Assembly: GCA_030037265.1 (NCBI GenBank)
Contig: JASHRQ010000072.1
Span: 1-32,505, forward strand
Length of the DNA: 32,505 nt
DNA from: Thermoplasmata archaeon
GTDB lineage: Archaea > Thermoplasmatota > Thermoplasmata > Lutacidiplasmatales > UBA184
Reading direction: 5' to 3'
Made by a program: the position numbers and the translations under genes
Notes under the pieces: model-generated
The model's input: only the letters and a program-made list of their open reading frames with translations
What the model was told of the DNA's origin: nothing
The model's database searches: none
Part shown: positions 16,708 through 24,991 of the stretch, piece after piece
Layout: each line of letters starts with the position of its first letter
Numbering within the stretch: position 1 is the first letter of the stretch

Positions 16708-18526
16708 TCCGACGCCGAGCTCCCACACGGAGAAGGGGGACCGCCAGAACCGGCTCTACTCGAGCTTCATCGTGCGGGCGCCGGGCTTCGGCGTCTCGCT
16801 GGGTCTCATCGTCGCCACCGCCGCGGTCGACACGCTCCTGTTCTCCGGGCTCGGGCCGGACGCTGCCGGATGGCTGGAACGTCTGGTCCTCCTGTTCGCC
16901 CTTCCCGGACTCCTCGCCGCCGGTCTCACCTCCCCGTTCGCCCGGGCCCTGGGCGGATGGTTCCCGCCGCATCGGGCCGGTCTCCTCGCGCTGATGTCGC
17001 TGTTCGTGACCACGCTGTTCCTCCTCGTGTGGCGGGGGGTGGGACTGGCCCTCGGCGGGCTTCCCGTCTCGGCGGCGCTGCTGTTGCTGGCGGCCCAGGG
17101 ACCGGTCCTCTGGTTCCGGCACATGAGTCTGTTCGGCGTCTCGCGGGCCCGGCACGGGAGCTCGCTGCCCCCCGCGTTGCTCTTGCCAGTCCTCACCATC
17201 GCGGGCACGTTCGTCCTGTTTCCGCCGACCCCGGCGGTCGTCGCGGCGACGGTCCTGTTCCTCGTGCTCGGCTTCCTGTGCGTCGCGCTGCTCCTGCGGG
17301 CGGCGGACCGGCCGCTGCGGCGGGAGTTCGACACCTCCGGCGTGTCGCTCATCCGGCCGATGATGGAGCACGTCGGGAGCCGGGACCCGGCGGCGACGGA
17401 GGCGCTGGAGCAGTTCTTCCAGAAGTTCGCGGTCGAGGCGAACGTGCGCCTCACGGCGCTGCAGTTCCGTTCGAGCGGGGGCGTGAAGGCGACCGTCGCG
17501 CTACCCGCGGTGCACCCGGGTCCGTTCGCCGCGCTCGGGGCGAGCGACCTGCCGCGCAAGCTGGGCGAGCGGCTCGGCCCGGCGGCGGGGGTCGTGTTCG
17601 TTCCGCACACGCCGTGCAACCACGACCTCGACGTGCCGACCACCCGCGAGGTGGACCGGATCGCGCGGGCGACGGCCGAGCTCCTCCGTACCGCGGCGCC
17701 GGGGACGACGCACCGGACGAGTCCGCTGGTGTCGCCGGGCCCGGGGGCGTGGGCCCGGGCGCAGCTGCTCGGCGACGCGGTGCTGGTCGTCGCCACGCAG
17801 GCCCCCGAGCCGACCGACGACATTGACTTTGCCATCGCCGACCGGCTGCTCGCCGAGCTCGAGACCCCGGGTGCCCCCCGGGTGGCCCTCGTGGACGCCC
17901 ACAACTCGTACAAGGAGGACGAAGGCGACCTCACGTACGGGTCCCCGCGGGCCGAGCGATTCGCCGCCGACGTTCGCGCGGCGGTCGCGACCGCGCGCGC
18001 CCAGGGCCGGGAGGGAACGCTCCGGGTCGGCGTCGCGCGACGGGAGGGGTACTCCGTGGCGAACGCCGGCATCGGCCCGTGCGGGATCCGGGCGCTGGTC
18101 CTCGAGACGCTGGGCACCCGGACGGCCTACGTGCAGATCGACGGGAACAACCTCGTGCAGGGGCTTCGCCAGCGGCTCCTCGCCGCGCTGGCCGGCGTCG
18201 TCGACGCGGCCGAGGTGATGACGACCGACAACCACGTGGTCCACGAGCTGGACGGGGGCGTGAACCCGGTGGGCGAACGGTATCCGGTGGACCGCCTCGA
18301 GGCGGACGTCCTCGCCGTGGTCCGGGAGGCGCTCGGCAACCTGGAGCCGGTCGAGCTGGGCGTCGGGACCTCCGTCGTGCCGTCGGTGGCGGTCCTCGGA
18401 CCGGACTGGACCGCTCGCCTTTTGACCTCGCTCGGAGACACGCTCTCGATGTTCTCGAACGCCTTCCTCATGACGTTCCTCCTGCTGGTCGCCTCGTCGC
18501 TCGTCATCCTCGCCCTCCTCCGGTAG
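16697..18526 (+). CDS. DUF2070 family membrane protein
   Basis: This 609-residue protein fits the archaeal DUF2070 family, whose function is unknown. The N-terminal 200 residues hold about six or seven membrane helices. A large soluble domain (about 206-580) follows, and one last helix ends the chain. The soluble domain has conserved-looking His/Asp clusters (AVHPGPFAALGASDLP, PHTPCNHDLDVPTTRE, LVDAHNSYKEDEGD, TTDNHVVHELDGG) that would suit metal binding, which is inference. The GTG start overlaps the previous gene by 11 bp. Its fixed place between lipid genes suggests a membrane-related job. Confidence 0.85.
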   Translation: MAASPTPSSHTEKGDRQNRLYSSFIVRAPGFGVSLGLIVATAAVDTLLFSGLGPDAAGWLERLVLLFALPGLLAAGLTSPFARALGGWFPPHRAGLLALMSLFVTTLFLLVWRGVGLALGGLPVSAALLLLAAQGPVLWFRHMSLFGVSRARHGSSLPPALLLPVLTIAGTFVLFPPTPAVVAATVLFLVLGFLCVALLLRAADRPLRREFDTSGVSLIRPMMEHVGSRDPAATEALEQFFQKFAVEANVRLTALQFRSSGGVKATVALPAVHPGPFAALGASDLPRKLGERLGPAAGVVFVPHTPCNHDLDVPTTREVDRIARATAELLRTAAPGTTHRTSPLVSPGPGAWARAQLLGDAVLVVATQAPEPTDDIDFAIADRLLAELETPGAPRVALVDAHNSYKEDEGDLTYGSPRAERFAADVRAAVATARAQGREGTLRVGVARREGYSVANAGIGPCGIRALVLETLGTRTAYVQIDGNNLVQGLRQRLLAALAGVVDAAEVMTTDNHVVHELDGGVNPVGERYPVDRLEADVLAVVREALGNLEPVELGVGTSVVPSVAVLGPDWTARLLTSLGDTLSMFSNAFLMTFLLLVASSLVILALLR

Positions 18527-18539
18527 CCGGGGCGCGTCG

Positions 18540-20174
18540 ATGGCGGTGCCCGGGGCCCGGGAACCCCCCTCCGAGGTGCTCGCGGCCCTCGGAGACCCGG
18601 ATGCGTATCCGATGCTGCGGGACCTGGTCGCGATCGCGCCGACCAACCTCGAGGACCCCGCGCACGGCCGCTGGGAGAAGCCGAACTACCCGGCCGCGGC
18701 CCGGTACGTGAGCGACGTCGCGCGACGGTACGGGCTCGCCGTCCGGCAGTTCGACCCGGTCACCGACCTGCGGGGGAGCCCCGACCTGCACGGGGTCCCG
18801 CGGCCGAACGTCATCGTCGACCTGGACGCGGGCGCGGCCGACCGCGTCCTGGTCCTCGTCCACTACGACGTCGTGCCGGTCCCGGAAGCGGAGCGGGCCC
18901 GATGGGGGACGCCGCCCCACGCGCTCACCTACCGGGAGGACGGGAACCTGTACGGCCGCGGGTCGGCGGACGACCTGGGGAGCGGCGTGGTCCCGGGCCT
19001 CCTGCTCCTGAAGCAGCTCCGGGCGCTCGCCCACCCACCGGTGAATGTCCGACTGCTCGTCTGCTGCGACGAGGAGACCGGGGGGACCGGGGGGATCGAG
19101 GCGCTGAAGGCGCATGACGCGCAGCTCCCGCCGCGCGACCCCGGCCGGTTCCTCGAGGGGGAGTGCGCGCTGATCGCCGACGGGGACTCGCACACCACCG
19201 CGGGCTCCTCCGGCGTCGCGTTCCTCGACGGAACGTTCGCCCGACCCGTCCCCCTGCCGCGAGTGGTCGCGTACGGGGAGGCGCTCGTCGCGCTCCACTC
19301 GACCGCGAGCCGCTGGCGGTCGACGCTGGCCTCCCCGGATTGGCCCGCCCACGGAGCGCCAGAGCCCGTGATCACCGGGCGGGCGACGGTGACCCGGTTC
19401 GAGGCCCGGAGCGAACGGCCCGGTCCCGGCGGACGCGCCCGGCTGGTGGCCGCGCATGCCGAGAGCGACGCCGCGAACCAGGTGGCCCGGAGCGTGACGC
19501 TCGTCTTTGAGGGGGCTCGCCGACAACTGGAGGAACTGCGTCCGGCGCTCGAGCGCCGACTCGCGGCCCCGTTCCGTCTCGAGCCCGCGGGCGCGACCGC
19601 GCTCTCGGTCCCCGCCGGGGCGCTCGCGCTGTCCGTGGTCGGCGAGAGCACGCACGCGGGCTACCCCCACCGGGGGCACAACCCGGTCCCGGCGACGCTC
19701 GACCTGCTCGCGGGTGCGCTCGCCGAGGGACGCCTCGACGAGTCCGGCCCGGTCGAGGGGTCGTTCTCGGTCGACCTCCGGCTCACGCCCGAGATGACGC
19801 TCGCGGAGGGGGTCGAGCGGGCCCTGCGCGAGGTCCGGGCCTGGGGCTCGGCCCACGACCCCGACGCGCGGATCGATGCCCCGGCGGAGCGCGGACGCGG
19901 GGGGTATGCGCTCCCCGCGGACCACCCCGCCGTGCGCAAGATGGAGCGCGTGATCCGGTCCGTGTTCGGCACGGAGGGGGTGTTCGGGGAATACGGCGGG
20001 ACGGACGCGAGCGCGCTCGCCGACCTGACGACCCCGTCCGGCGCGAAGATGCCGGCGCTCGTCTTCGGGCTCATGAACCGGGCGTCGCACATCCACGAGG
20101 TGGACGAGCGCGTCGAGCCCCGGACGGTGGCCCAGGTGACGGACGTGCTCCGACGGTACATCCTCCAGCCGTAG
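18540..20174 (+). CDS. M20 family zinc metallopeptidase
   Basis: This 544-residue protein is a co-catalytic di-zinc M20 peptidase, related to ArgE/DapE, carnosinase and PepV. Metal-site motifs occur in order: LVHYDVVPVPE (H108, D110), LYGRGSADDLGSG (bridging D144), LLVCCDEETGGTGG (E178/E179) and, near the end, ASHIHEVDE. A long lid or dimerisation domain lies between about residues 205 and 430 and contains GESTHAGYPHRGHNP. The substrate cannot be told from sequence; a dipeptidase or amidohydrolase role is likely. There is no signal peptide. It starts 13 bp after the DUF2070 gene and belongs to the same operon. Confidence 0.88.
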   Translation: MAVPGAREPPSEVLAALGDPDAYPMLRDLVAIAPTNLEDPAHGRWEKPNYPAAARYVSDVARRYGLAVRQFDPVTDLRGSPDLHGVPRPNVIVDLDAGAADRVLVLVHYDVVPVPEAERARWGTPPHALTYREDGNLYGRGSADDLGSGVVPGLLLLKQLRALAHPPVNVRLLVCCDEETGGTGGIEALKAHDAQLPPRDPGRFLEGECALIADGDSHTTAGSSGVAFLDGTFARPVPLPRVVAYGEALVALHSTASRWRSTLASPDWPAHGAPEPVITGRATVTRFEARSERPGPGGRARLVAAHAESDAANQVARSVTLVFEGARRQLEELRPALERRLAAPFRLEPAGATALSVPAGALALSVVGESTHAGYPHRGHNPVPATLDLLAGALAEGRLDESGPVEGSFSVDLRLTPEMTLAEGVERALREVRAWGSAHDPDARIDAPAERGRGGYALPADHPAVRKMERVIRSVFGTEGVFGEYGGTDASALADLTTPSGAKMPALVFGLMNRASHIHEVDERVEPRTVAQVTDVLRRYILQP

Positions 20175-20188
20175 GAGGGCCGTGGCGA

Positions 20189-20764
20189 GTGGTCGACGCG
20201 CAGCTGGTCATCTTCATCCGGGTCCTTTGGGTGCTCACGCCGGTCTTCGCGGCGAACGCCCTCGCGACGCTGCCCCGGGGGCGGGGGCCGCCGATGGACT
20301 TCGGCCGCACGGCCTGGGACGGCCGCCGCCTCCTCGGGCCGTCGAAGACCTGGGCCGGGTTCTGGTGCGGCACGCTCCTCGCCGTGCCGATCGTCCTCCT
20401 CGAGGCGTGGCTCATCCTGCACGCCCCCCCCGACCTCCAGCTCGTGCCGGCGTACGCGGGCTCCGTCGTCGCGGCGCTGCCGGTGGCGTTCCTCCTCGGC
20501 GGCGGCGCCCTCGTCGGCGACGCGGCCGGCTCGTTCGTGAAGCGCCGGCTCGGGCTGGGCCCGGGGGCCCGGGCGTTCGGGCTGGACCAGCTGCCGTTCG
20601 TGGCGGTGCCGGTCGCGCTCGGCCTCGCCCTCGACCCCTCGGTGTTCGTGCCGGTGTTCTTTTCTTGGGAGGCGCTCCTCTGGGTCCTCGTGCTCACGCT
20701 GGGGCTGCACGCGCTGTTCAACTGGGTCGGGTACCGCGCCGGGCTGAAGCGGGTGCCGTGGTGA
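20189..20764 (+). CDS. carS: CDP-archaeol synthase
   Basis: This 191-residue membrane enzyme activates digeranylgeranylglyceryl phosphate with CTP to give CDP-archaeol, the branch point for archaeal phospholipids. Conserved segments are ANALATLPRG, DGRRLLGPSKTWAGF (44-58), VGDAAGSFVKRRLGL and FGLDQLPF, with about five membrane helices. The GTG start has a GGAGG site about 10 nt upstream. The gene starts 14 bp after the M20 peptidase and ends 4 bp before pyrE. With the first two operon genes it completes three successive lipid steps. Confidence 0.93.
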   Translation: MVDAQLVIFIRVLWVLTPVFAANALATLPRGRGPPMDFGRTAWDGRRLLGPSKTWAGFWCGTLLAVPIVLLEAWLILHAPPDLQLVPAYAGSVVAALPVAFLLGGGALVGDAAGSFVKRRLGLGPGARAFGLDQLPFVAVPVALGLALDPSVFVPVFFSWEALLWVLVLTLGLHALFNWVGYRAGLKRVPW

Positions 20765-20768
20765 GCCG

Positions 20769-21317
20769 GTGAGCGACGTGGGGTCGGCGGCCGAGCGGAC
20801 CGCGACGGCCCGGATGCTGCTCGACTGCGGCGCCGTGCGGTTCGGGGAGTTCACCCTCACCTCGGGCCAGCGCTCGGACGTGTACATCGACGTGAAGCGC
20901 GCCTGGACCGACCCCGGGAGGCTCTCCACCCTCGCCGGCGCGCTCGCCGGGCGCGTCGGGACCGTGCAGCGGCTCGCGGGGATGGAGCTGGGCGCGGTGC
21001 CCCTCGTCGTCGCCACGGCGCTTCGGGTCGGCCTGCCGTTCGTGATCCTTCGGAAGGCCCTCCGGGACCACGGGACCCGGCAGCGGTTGGAGGGCGAGGT
21101 GCGTCCCGGCGACCGCGTGCTCCTCATCGAGGACGTCGTGTCGACGGGCGGGTCGGCCGTCGAGTCGGTCCACCTCCTGCGGGAGGCGGGCGCGGTCGTC
21201 GAGCGGGCGCTCGCCGTGGTCGACCGCGGGATGGGCGGGGGCGAGCGGCTCCGCTCCGACGGGGTCGCCCTCGAGGCGCTCGTCTCGATGGAGGAGCTCC
21301 GGGGCGGCCGAGCGTGA
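20769..21317 (+). CDS. pyrE: Orotate phosphoribosyltransferase
   Basis: This 182-residue enzyme of pyrimidine synthesis converts orotate and PRPP to orotidine 5'-phosphate. The PRPP-binding loop VLLIEDVVSTGGSAVES is clear. FGEFTLTSGQRSDVYIDVKR at the N-terminus is the orotate-binding segment, and VILRKALRDHGT is the catalytic-loop region. The length is normal. A GTG start lies 4 bp after carS, and the stop overlaps the next start (GTGA). The product feeds UMP and CTP, and CTP is the co-substrate of CarS, which may explain the pairing. Confidence 0.94.
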   Translation: MSDVGSAAERTATARMLLDCGAVRFGEFTLTSGQRSDVYIDVKRAWTDPGRLSTLAGALAGRVGTVQRLAGMELGAVPLVVATALRVGLPFVILRKALRDHGTRQRLEGEVRPGDRVLLIEDVVSTGGSAVESVHLLREAGAVVERALAVVDRGMGGGERLRSDGVALEALVSMEELRGGRA

Positions 21318-22384
21318 CCGGCACGCTGCAGGACGACGCCACGGCGCGGATCGACGACCCGTCGGAGGCCGGCACGGTCTACGGCCGAGGGTTCTTCGGG
21401 ACCTTGGGCTCGGGCGGCCTCCAGCTCGACCGGACCGAGGCGCTCTACCTGGTCGAGATGGGCCGGATCGGCCTCGCCGGGACCCACGGCCGGGCCATCG
21501 GCTGGGCGGAGCTGTTCCGTCGCGCGCTGCGCGCCGAGCCCGGGTTCGGCGTGCGCTACCTGGTGTACCGGGACCTGCGGCAGCGCGGCTACGTCGTCCG
21601 GGCCGGCCCGCCGGGCGTCGCCTTCGCGGTGCTGCCCCGCGGCGGCGTGCTGCAGAAGACCCCGACCCGGTACTGGGTCGACGCGGTCTCCGAGCGCGCG
21701 CCGTTCTCGCTCCGCTCGCTCGAGGACGAGACCGACCGCGCGCAGGCCGCGAAGAAGCAGCTGCTCGTGGGCGTGGTCGACGAGGAGTCCGACCTCACGT
21801 ACTACCGGGTCCGTCGGCCGCGCCCGATGGGCGCGCTGCCAGCCCCGACACTGCGGACGCCCGTCCCCGGCTGGCTCGGCGAGGATCGCGTGCTGGTCTT
21901 CGAACCGGACGGCGTGGAGGCGCTCGGCCGCCAGCCCGCGTTCGGGAGCCGGATCGGGAGTCGGCTGGAGCTGAGCCTCATCGAGGCCGCGTTCCTCGCG
22001 CTCACCGGCCGGCTCGAGCTCCGCGACGCCCGCTCGCACCGACGCGTCCCGGTCGCCGGGCTGCTCCGGCGCGCGCGTCGTCTCGAGTCCGGGTTCGACG
22101 AGCGGCTCGCGGTCTACCGCGTACTCCGGGAGCGCCAGCTCGTCGTCAAGACCGGGTTCAAGTACGGCGCGCATTTCCGCGCCTATCCGCGGAACCCGGA
22201 GCACGCGCACGCCCGGTACCTCGTCCATGCGGTGCCGGACGGCTTCGAGGCGCCCTGGTCGGAGATCGCCCGCGGCGTGCGGGTGGCCCAGGGCGTGCGC
22301 AAGGAGTTCCTCCTCGCGAGGGTCCGGGGACCGCCGGCGACTCCGACGGTCGCGTTCCTCTCGCTCGAGCGGGTCCGTCCCTGA
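21314..22384 (+). CDS. endA: tRNA splicing endonuclease, two-repeat type
   Basis: This enzyme cuts bulge-helix-bulge introns from archaeal precursor tRNAs. At 356 residues it holds two EndA units in tandem. The first (about 20-165; YGRGFFGTLGSGGLQLDRTE) lacks the catalytic Tyr and His. The second (about 210-356) carries the triad: Tyr in GAHFRAY, His in HARYLVH and Lys in GVRKEFLLARV (about residues 290-332). This matches the homodimeric alpha-prime-2 architecture known from Archaeoglobus. The GTG start overlaps pyrE by 4 bp and it is the last gene of the operon. A substrate is present in this same window: tRNA-Glu with its T-loop intron. Confidence 0.9.
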   Translation: MTGTLQDDATARIDDPSEAGTVYGRGFFGTLGSGGLQLDRTEALYLVEMGRIGLAGTHGRAIGWAELFRRALRAEPGFGVRYLVYRDLRQRGYVVRAGPPGVAFAVLPRGGVLQKTPTRYWVDAVSERAPFSLRSLEDETDRAQAAKKQLLVGVVDEESDLTYYRVRRPRPMGALPAPTLRTPVPGWLGEDRVLVFEPDGVEALGRQPAFGSRIGSRLELSLIEAAFLALTGRLELRDARSHRRVPVAGLLRRARRLESGFDERLAVYRVLRERQLVVKTGFKYGAHFRAYPRNPEHAHARYLVHAVPDGFEAPWSEIARGVRVAQGVRKEFLLARVRGPPATPTVAFLSLERVRP

Positions 22385-22412
22385 GCGCCGGAGCGCGGTC
22401 CCGGACCGGGCC

Positions 22413-23204
22413 CTATGCCGCGGCCCGTACCAGGGGGCCCAGGAACCGCTCGACCGACGTCGCGGTGGGGGATCGGCGGAGCCGCTCCTCCATCGCGCTA
22501 CCGAGGATCGCGCCGTCGGCGTGCGCGGACCGGATCCGTCGCACGTCCGGCGGACCCCGGACGCCGAAACCGACCAGGACCGGCAGCGCGGGTCGGGCCC
22601 GGTGCGCGGCGTCGACCCGGTCGCGTAGGGCGGCGAGGTCCGGGCGCTGTCCCGTACCCGTGGTGCCGTACCGGGCGACCAGGTACAGGAACCCGGTCGA
22701 ACGGGACGCGAGCCGCGCCACCCGGGGGATCGGGGTGGCGGGCGAGGCCATCTGGACGACCGCGAGCGACGCGCGGCGGGCGGCCGCTTCCCAGGGGCCG
22801 GACTCGTCGAGCGAGACGTCCGGCAGGATGAGCGCGCTGCCGCCGTGGGCGCGGAGCTCGCCGCACGCGCGCGCCAGCCCCCGGCGGAGCACCGGATTCG
22901 CGTACGTCATGACCGCCGCCGGCAGGTGCTCGACGACCACGTCGAGCGCCTCTAGCAGGTCCGCCCAGCGCGTGCCGTGGCCGAGCGCGGCGGCGGCCGC
23001 GGACTGCAGGACCGGTCCGTCGGCGATCGGGTCGCTGAACGGAACGCCCAGCTCGACGCCGGCCACTCCCGCGTCGGCGAGGCCCCGCGCGACCGCGGGA
23101 AGCCGCCGTCGGCGGGCGGCGTCGACCATCAGGTAGACGAGCAGGGACCCCTCGCCCGCCGCCTTCCGCCGGGCGAGCGCGTCAGCGAGGTCGATGGCTG
23201 CCAT
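22413..23204 (-). CDS. trpA: Tryptophan synthase alpha chain
   Basis: This 263-residue TIM-barrel protein cleaves indole-3-glycerol phosphate to indole, which is channelled to TrpB. The catalytic residues are present in GVELGVPFSDPIADGP (E51, D62). The phosphate loop reads YGTTGTGQR and VGFGVRGPPDVR. It is the last gene of the aro-asd-trp operon. Its ATG lies 23 bp inside the end of trpB, consistent with translational coupling. Its stop faces the endA stop across a 28-bp gap. Confidence 0.95.
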   Translation of the reverse strand: MAAIDLADALARRKAAGEGSLLVYLMVDAARRRRLPAVARGLADAGVAGVELGVPFSDPIADGPVLQSAAAAALGHGTRWADLLEALDVVVEHLPAAVMTYANPVLRRGLARACGELRAHGGSALILPDVSLDESGPWEAAARRASLAVVQMASPATPIPRVARLASRSTGFLYLVARYGTTGTGQRPDLAALRDRVDAAHRARPALPVLVGFGVRGPPDVRRIRSAHADGAILGSAMEERLRRSPTATSVERFLGPLVRAAA

Positions 23205-24351
23205 GCTGGAGGACCACCTCGAGGTCCTTGTCCCCGCGGCCGGAGAGCGTCACGACGACGCGCGACCGTCGGGGCCGACGGCGCGCTTCCCGGAGCGCGG
23301 CAAAGAGGGCGTGCGACGGCTCCAGGGCGGGCAGGATCCCTTCGTCCTCGGCCAGCCAGTGGAACGCCCGGAGCGCCTGGTCGTCCCGCACCGAGACGTA
23401 CCGGACCCGGCCGCTCGCGCGGAGCATCGCGTGCTCGGGGCCGACCGCCGCGTAGTCGAGGCCCGCCGAGACGCTCTCCGTGTCCCGCACCTGGCCCTCC
23501 GCGTCCTGCAGGACGTAGGTGTAGGCCCCGTGGAGGATCCCGGGCCGCCCCTGGGTCAGGGAGGAGGCTCCGACCCCGTCGCCGCGGCCCCCCGCCTCGA
23601 CCCCGAGGAGCTCGACCGGGGTGCGGAGCAGCGGATGGAAGGTACCGATCGCGTTGCTCCCGCCGCCGACGCACGCGACCGCGAGGTCCGGCGCGCGGCC
23701 CCAGAGGGCCCGGCTCTGGGCGACGATCTCCCGTCCGATGACGCTCTGGAAATCGCACACCATGGAGGGGAACGGGTGCGGCCCGACGGCGGAGCCGAGC
23801 ACGTAGTGGGTGGTCTCCACCGACCCGATCCAGTCCCGGAGCGCGGCGTTGATCGCCTCCTTGAGCGTCCGGCGGCCCGCGGTCACCGGATGGACCGTCG
23901 CGCCGAGCAGCTCCATCCGCTGCACGTTCGGGGCCTGGCGCTCGATGTCCACGCGGCCCATGTACACCTCGGTGGGGAGCCCGAGCGCCGCGCCGATCAT
24001 CGCCGTCGCGACGCCGTGCTGGCCGGCGCCGGTCTCGGCGATCAGCCGGCGCTTCCCCATGCGTCGGGCGAGGAGGCCCTGTCCGAGCGCGTTGTTGAAC
24101 TTGTGCGCCCCGCCGTGCAGGAGGTCCTCGCGCTTCAGCCAGATCTCCGCGCCGCCGCCCCGGCGGGAGAAGTTCTCGGCCGGGTACAGCGGCGTCGGTC
24201 GGCCCCCGAGCTGGCGCGACCAGCGGCGCAGCTCGGACCGGAACCCCGGGTCCCTCCGCGCGCTCCTCCACGCCCGCTCGAGCTCCGCGAGCGCGGGGAC
24301 GAGGGTCTCCGGAACGTACGCCCCGCCGAAGGCGCCGAACCGCCTAGGCAT
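23182..24351 (-). CDS. trpB: Tryptophan synthase beta chain
   Basis: This PLP enzyme condenses indole with serine to make tryptophan. The PLP lysine is K84 in LLHGGAHKFNNALGQ, the catalytic Glu is E106 in IAETGAGQHG, and the phosphate-binding loop is GGGSNAIGTF (229 on). At 389 residues it matches the TrpB1 type that pairs with TrpA, and not the longer TrpB2. The frame is open upstream, but the family starts at MPRRFGAFGGAYVPETL. The start overlaps the end of trpF by 8 bp. Confidence 0.96.
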   Translation of the reverse strand: MPRRFGAFGGAYVPETLVPALAELERAWRSARRDPGFRSELRRWSRQLGGRPTPLYPAENFSRRGGGAEIWLKREDLLHGGAHKFNNALGQGLLARRMGKRRLIAETGAGQHGVATAMIGAALGLPTEVYMGRVDIERQAPNVQRMELLGATVHPVTAGRRTLKEAINAALRDWIGSVETTHYVLGSAVGPHPFPSMVCDFQSVIGREIVAQSRALWGRAPDLAVACVGGGSNAIGTFHPLLRTPVELLGVEAGGRGDGVGASSLTQGRPGILHGAYTYVLQDAEGQVRDTESVSAGLDYAAVGPEHAMLRASGRVRYVSVRDDQALRAFHWLAEDEGILPALEPSHALFAALREARRRPRRSRVVVTLSGRGDKDLEVVLQHGSHRPR

Positions 24352-24991
24352 TCGCCTTCTCCCAAACCTCGATCGCGGCGAGGAAGCGTTGCATCGCCGC
24401 CGGGTCCTTGACGCCGCGGGCCTTCTCGACCCCCGACGACACGTCCACGCCCCAGGGCCGCACCGCGGACAGGGCCTCGCCGACGTTCTCGGGCGTGAGC
24501 CCCCCCGCCAGCACGAGCTTACGGCCCGGGGCCTTCTCGACGAGCGCGCGGCAGACCTCCCAGTCCGGCCGGAGGCCGCTGCCGCCGGGGAGGGGCCCTC
24601 CGGCCGCGTCGAGGTGGATGCGCGGGAACGACTCCGCCGGAGGGAGTTCCGGCGCCGGGCCGCCCGCACCGGGGAGCGGCACCGGCAGGGACGGGACCAG
24701 GTGATGGAGCTCGAGGAAATCGAGCCCTTCCGGTATCGTTCCGTGGACCTGGACCCGGTCCACGCCCACCTCGTCGAAGATCCGGTGCAGGAGGTCGATC
24801 GACGGGTCGACGACGACGGCCCATACCTCCGCGCCCGGCGGGACCCGTCCCGCCAGGTCGGCCGCCCGTTCGACGGTCAGGTTTCTCGGCGACGCCGGGA
24901 CGTCGATCACCAACCCGGCCGCGCCCTCCTCCGGCACGAGCGCGAGCGACTCCGGCTCCGACAGGCCGCAGAACTTCACGAACGTCCTCAT
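24344..24991 (-). CDS. trpF: Phosphoribosylanthranilate isomerase
   Basis: This 215-residue TIM barrel performs the Amadori rearrangement that follows TrpD. The catalytic Cys is C8 in VKFCGLSEPES. VDRVQVHG is the central strand, IHLDAAGG carries the catalytic Asp, and LAGGLTPENV with VDVSSGVEKARGVKD binds phosphate. The ATG start is fixed by the family N-terminus (MRTFVKFCG) and overlaps the trpC stop by 4 bp (ATGA). Confidence 0.94.
   Translation of the reverse strand: MRTFVKFCGLSEPESLALVPEEGAAGLVIDVPASPRNLTVERAADLAGRVPPGAEVWAVVVDPSIDLLHRIFDEVGVDRVQVHGTIPEGLDFLELHHLVPSLPVPLPGAGGPAPELPPAESFPRIHLDAAGGPLPGGSGLRPDWEVCRALVEKAPGRKLVLAGGLTPENVGEALSAVRPWGVDVSSGVEKARGVKDPAAMQRFLAAIEVWEKANA

Noticed and set aside
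13570-16728. Minus-strand open frame of 1052 codons spanning the M16 and lipid genes
   Set aside because: It crosses two promoters and several real genes in the wrong frame and is Arg/Asp/His/Gly-rich low-complexity sequence.
19661-22228. Minus-strand open frame of 855 codons
   Set aside because: It is antisense to CarS, PyrE and EndA, all clearly recognised, and has no motif of its own.
22385-22412. Terminator between the convergent endA and trpA genes
   Set aside because: The 28-bp gap is GC-rich with no T run, so no termination signal can be supported.
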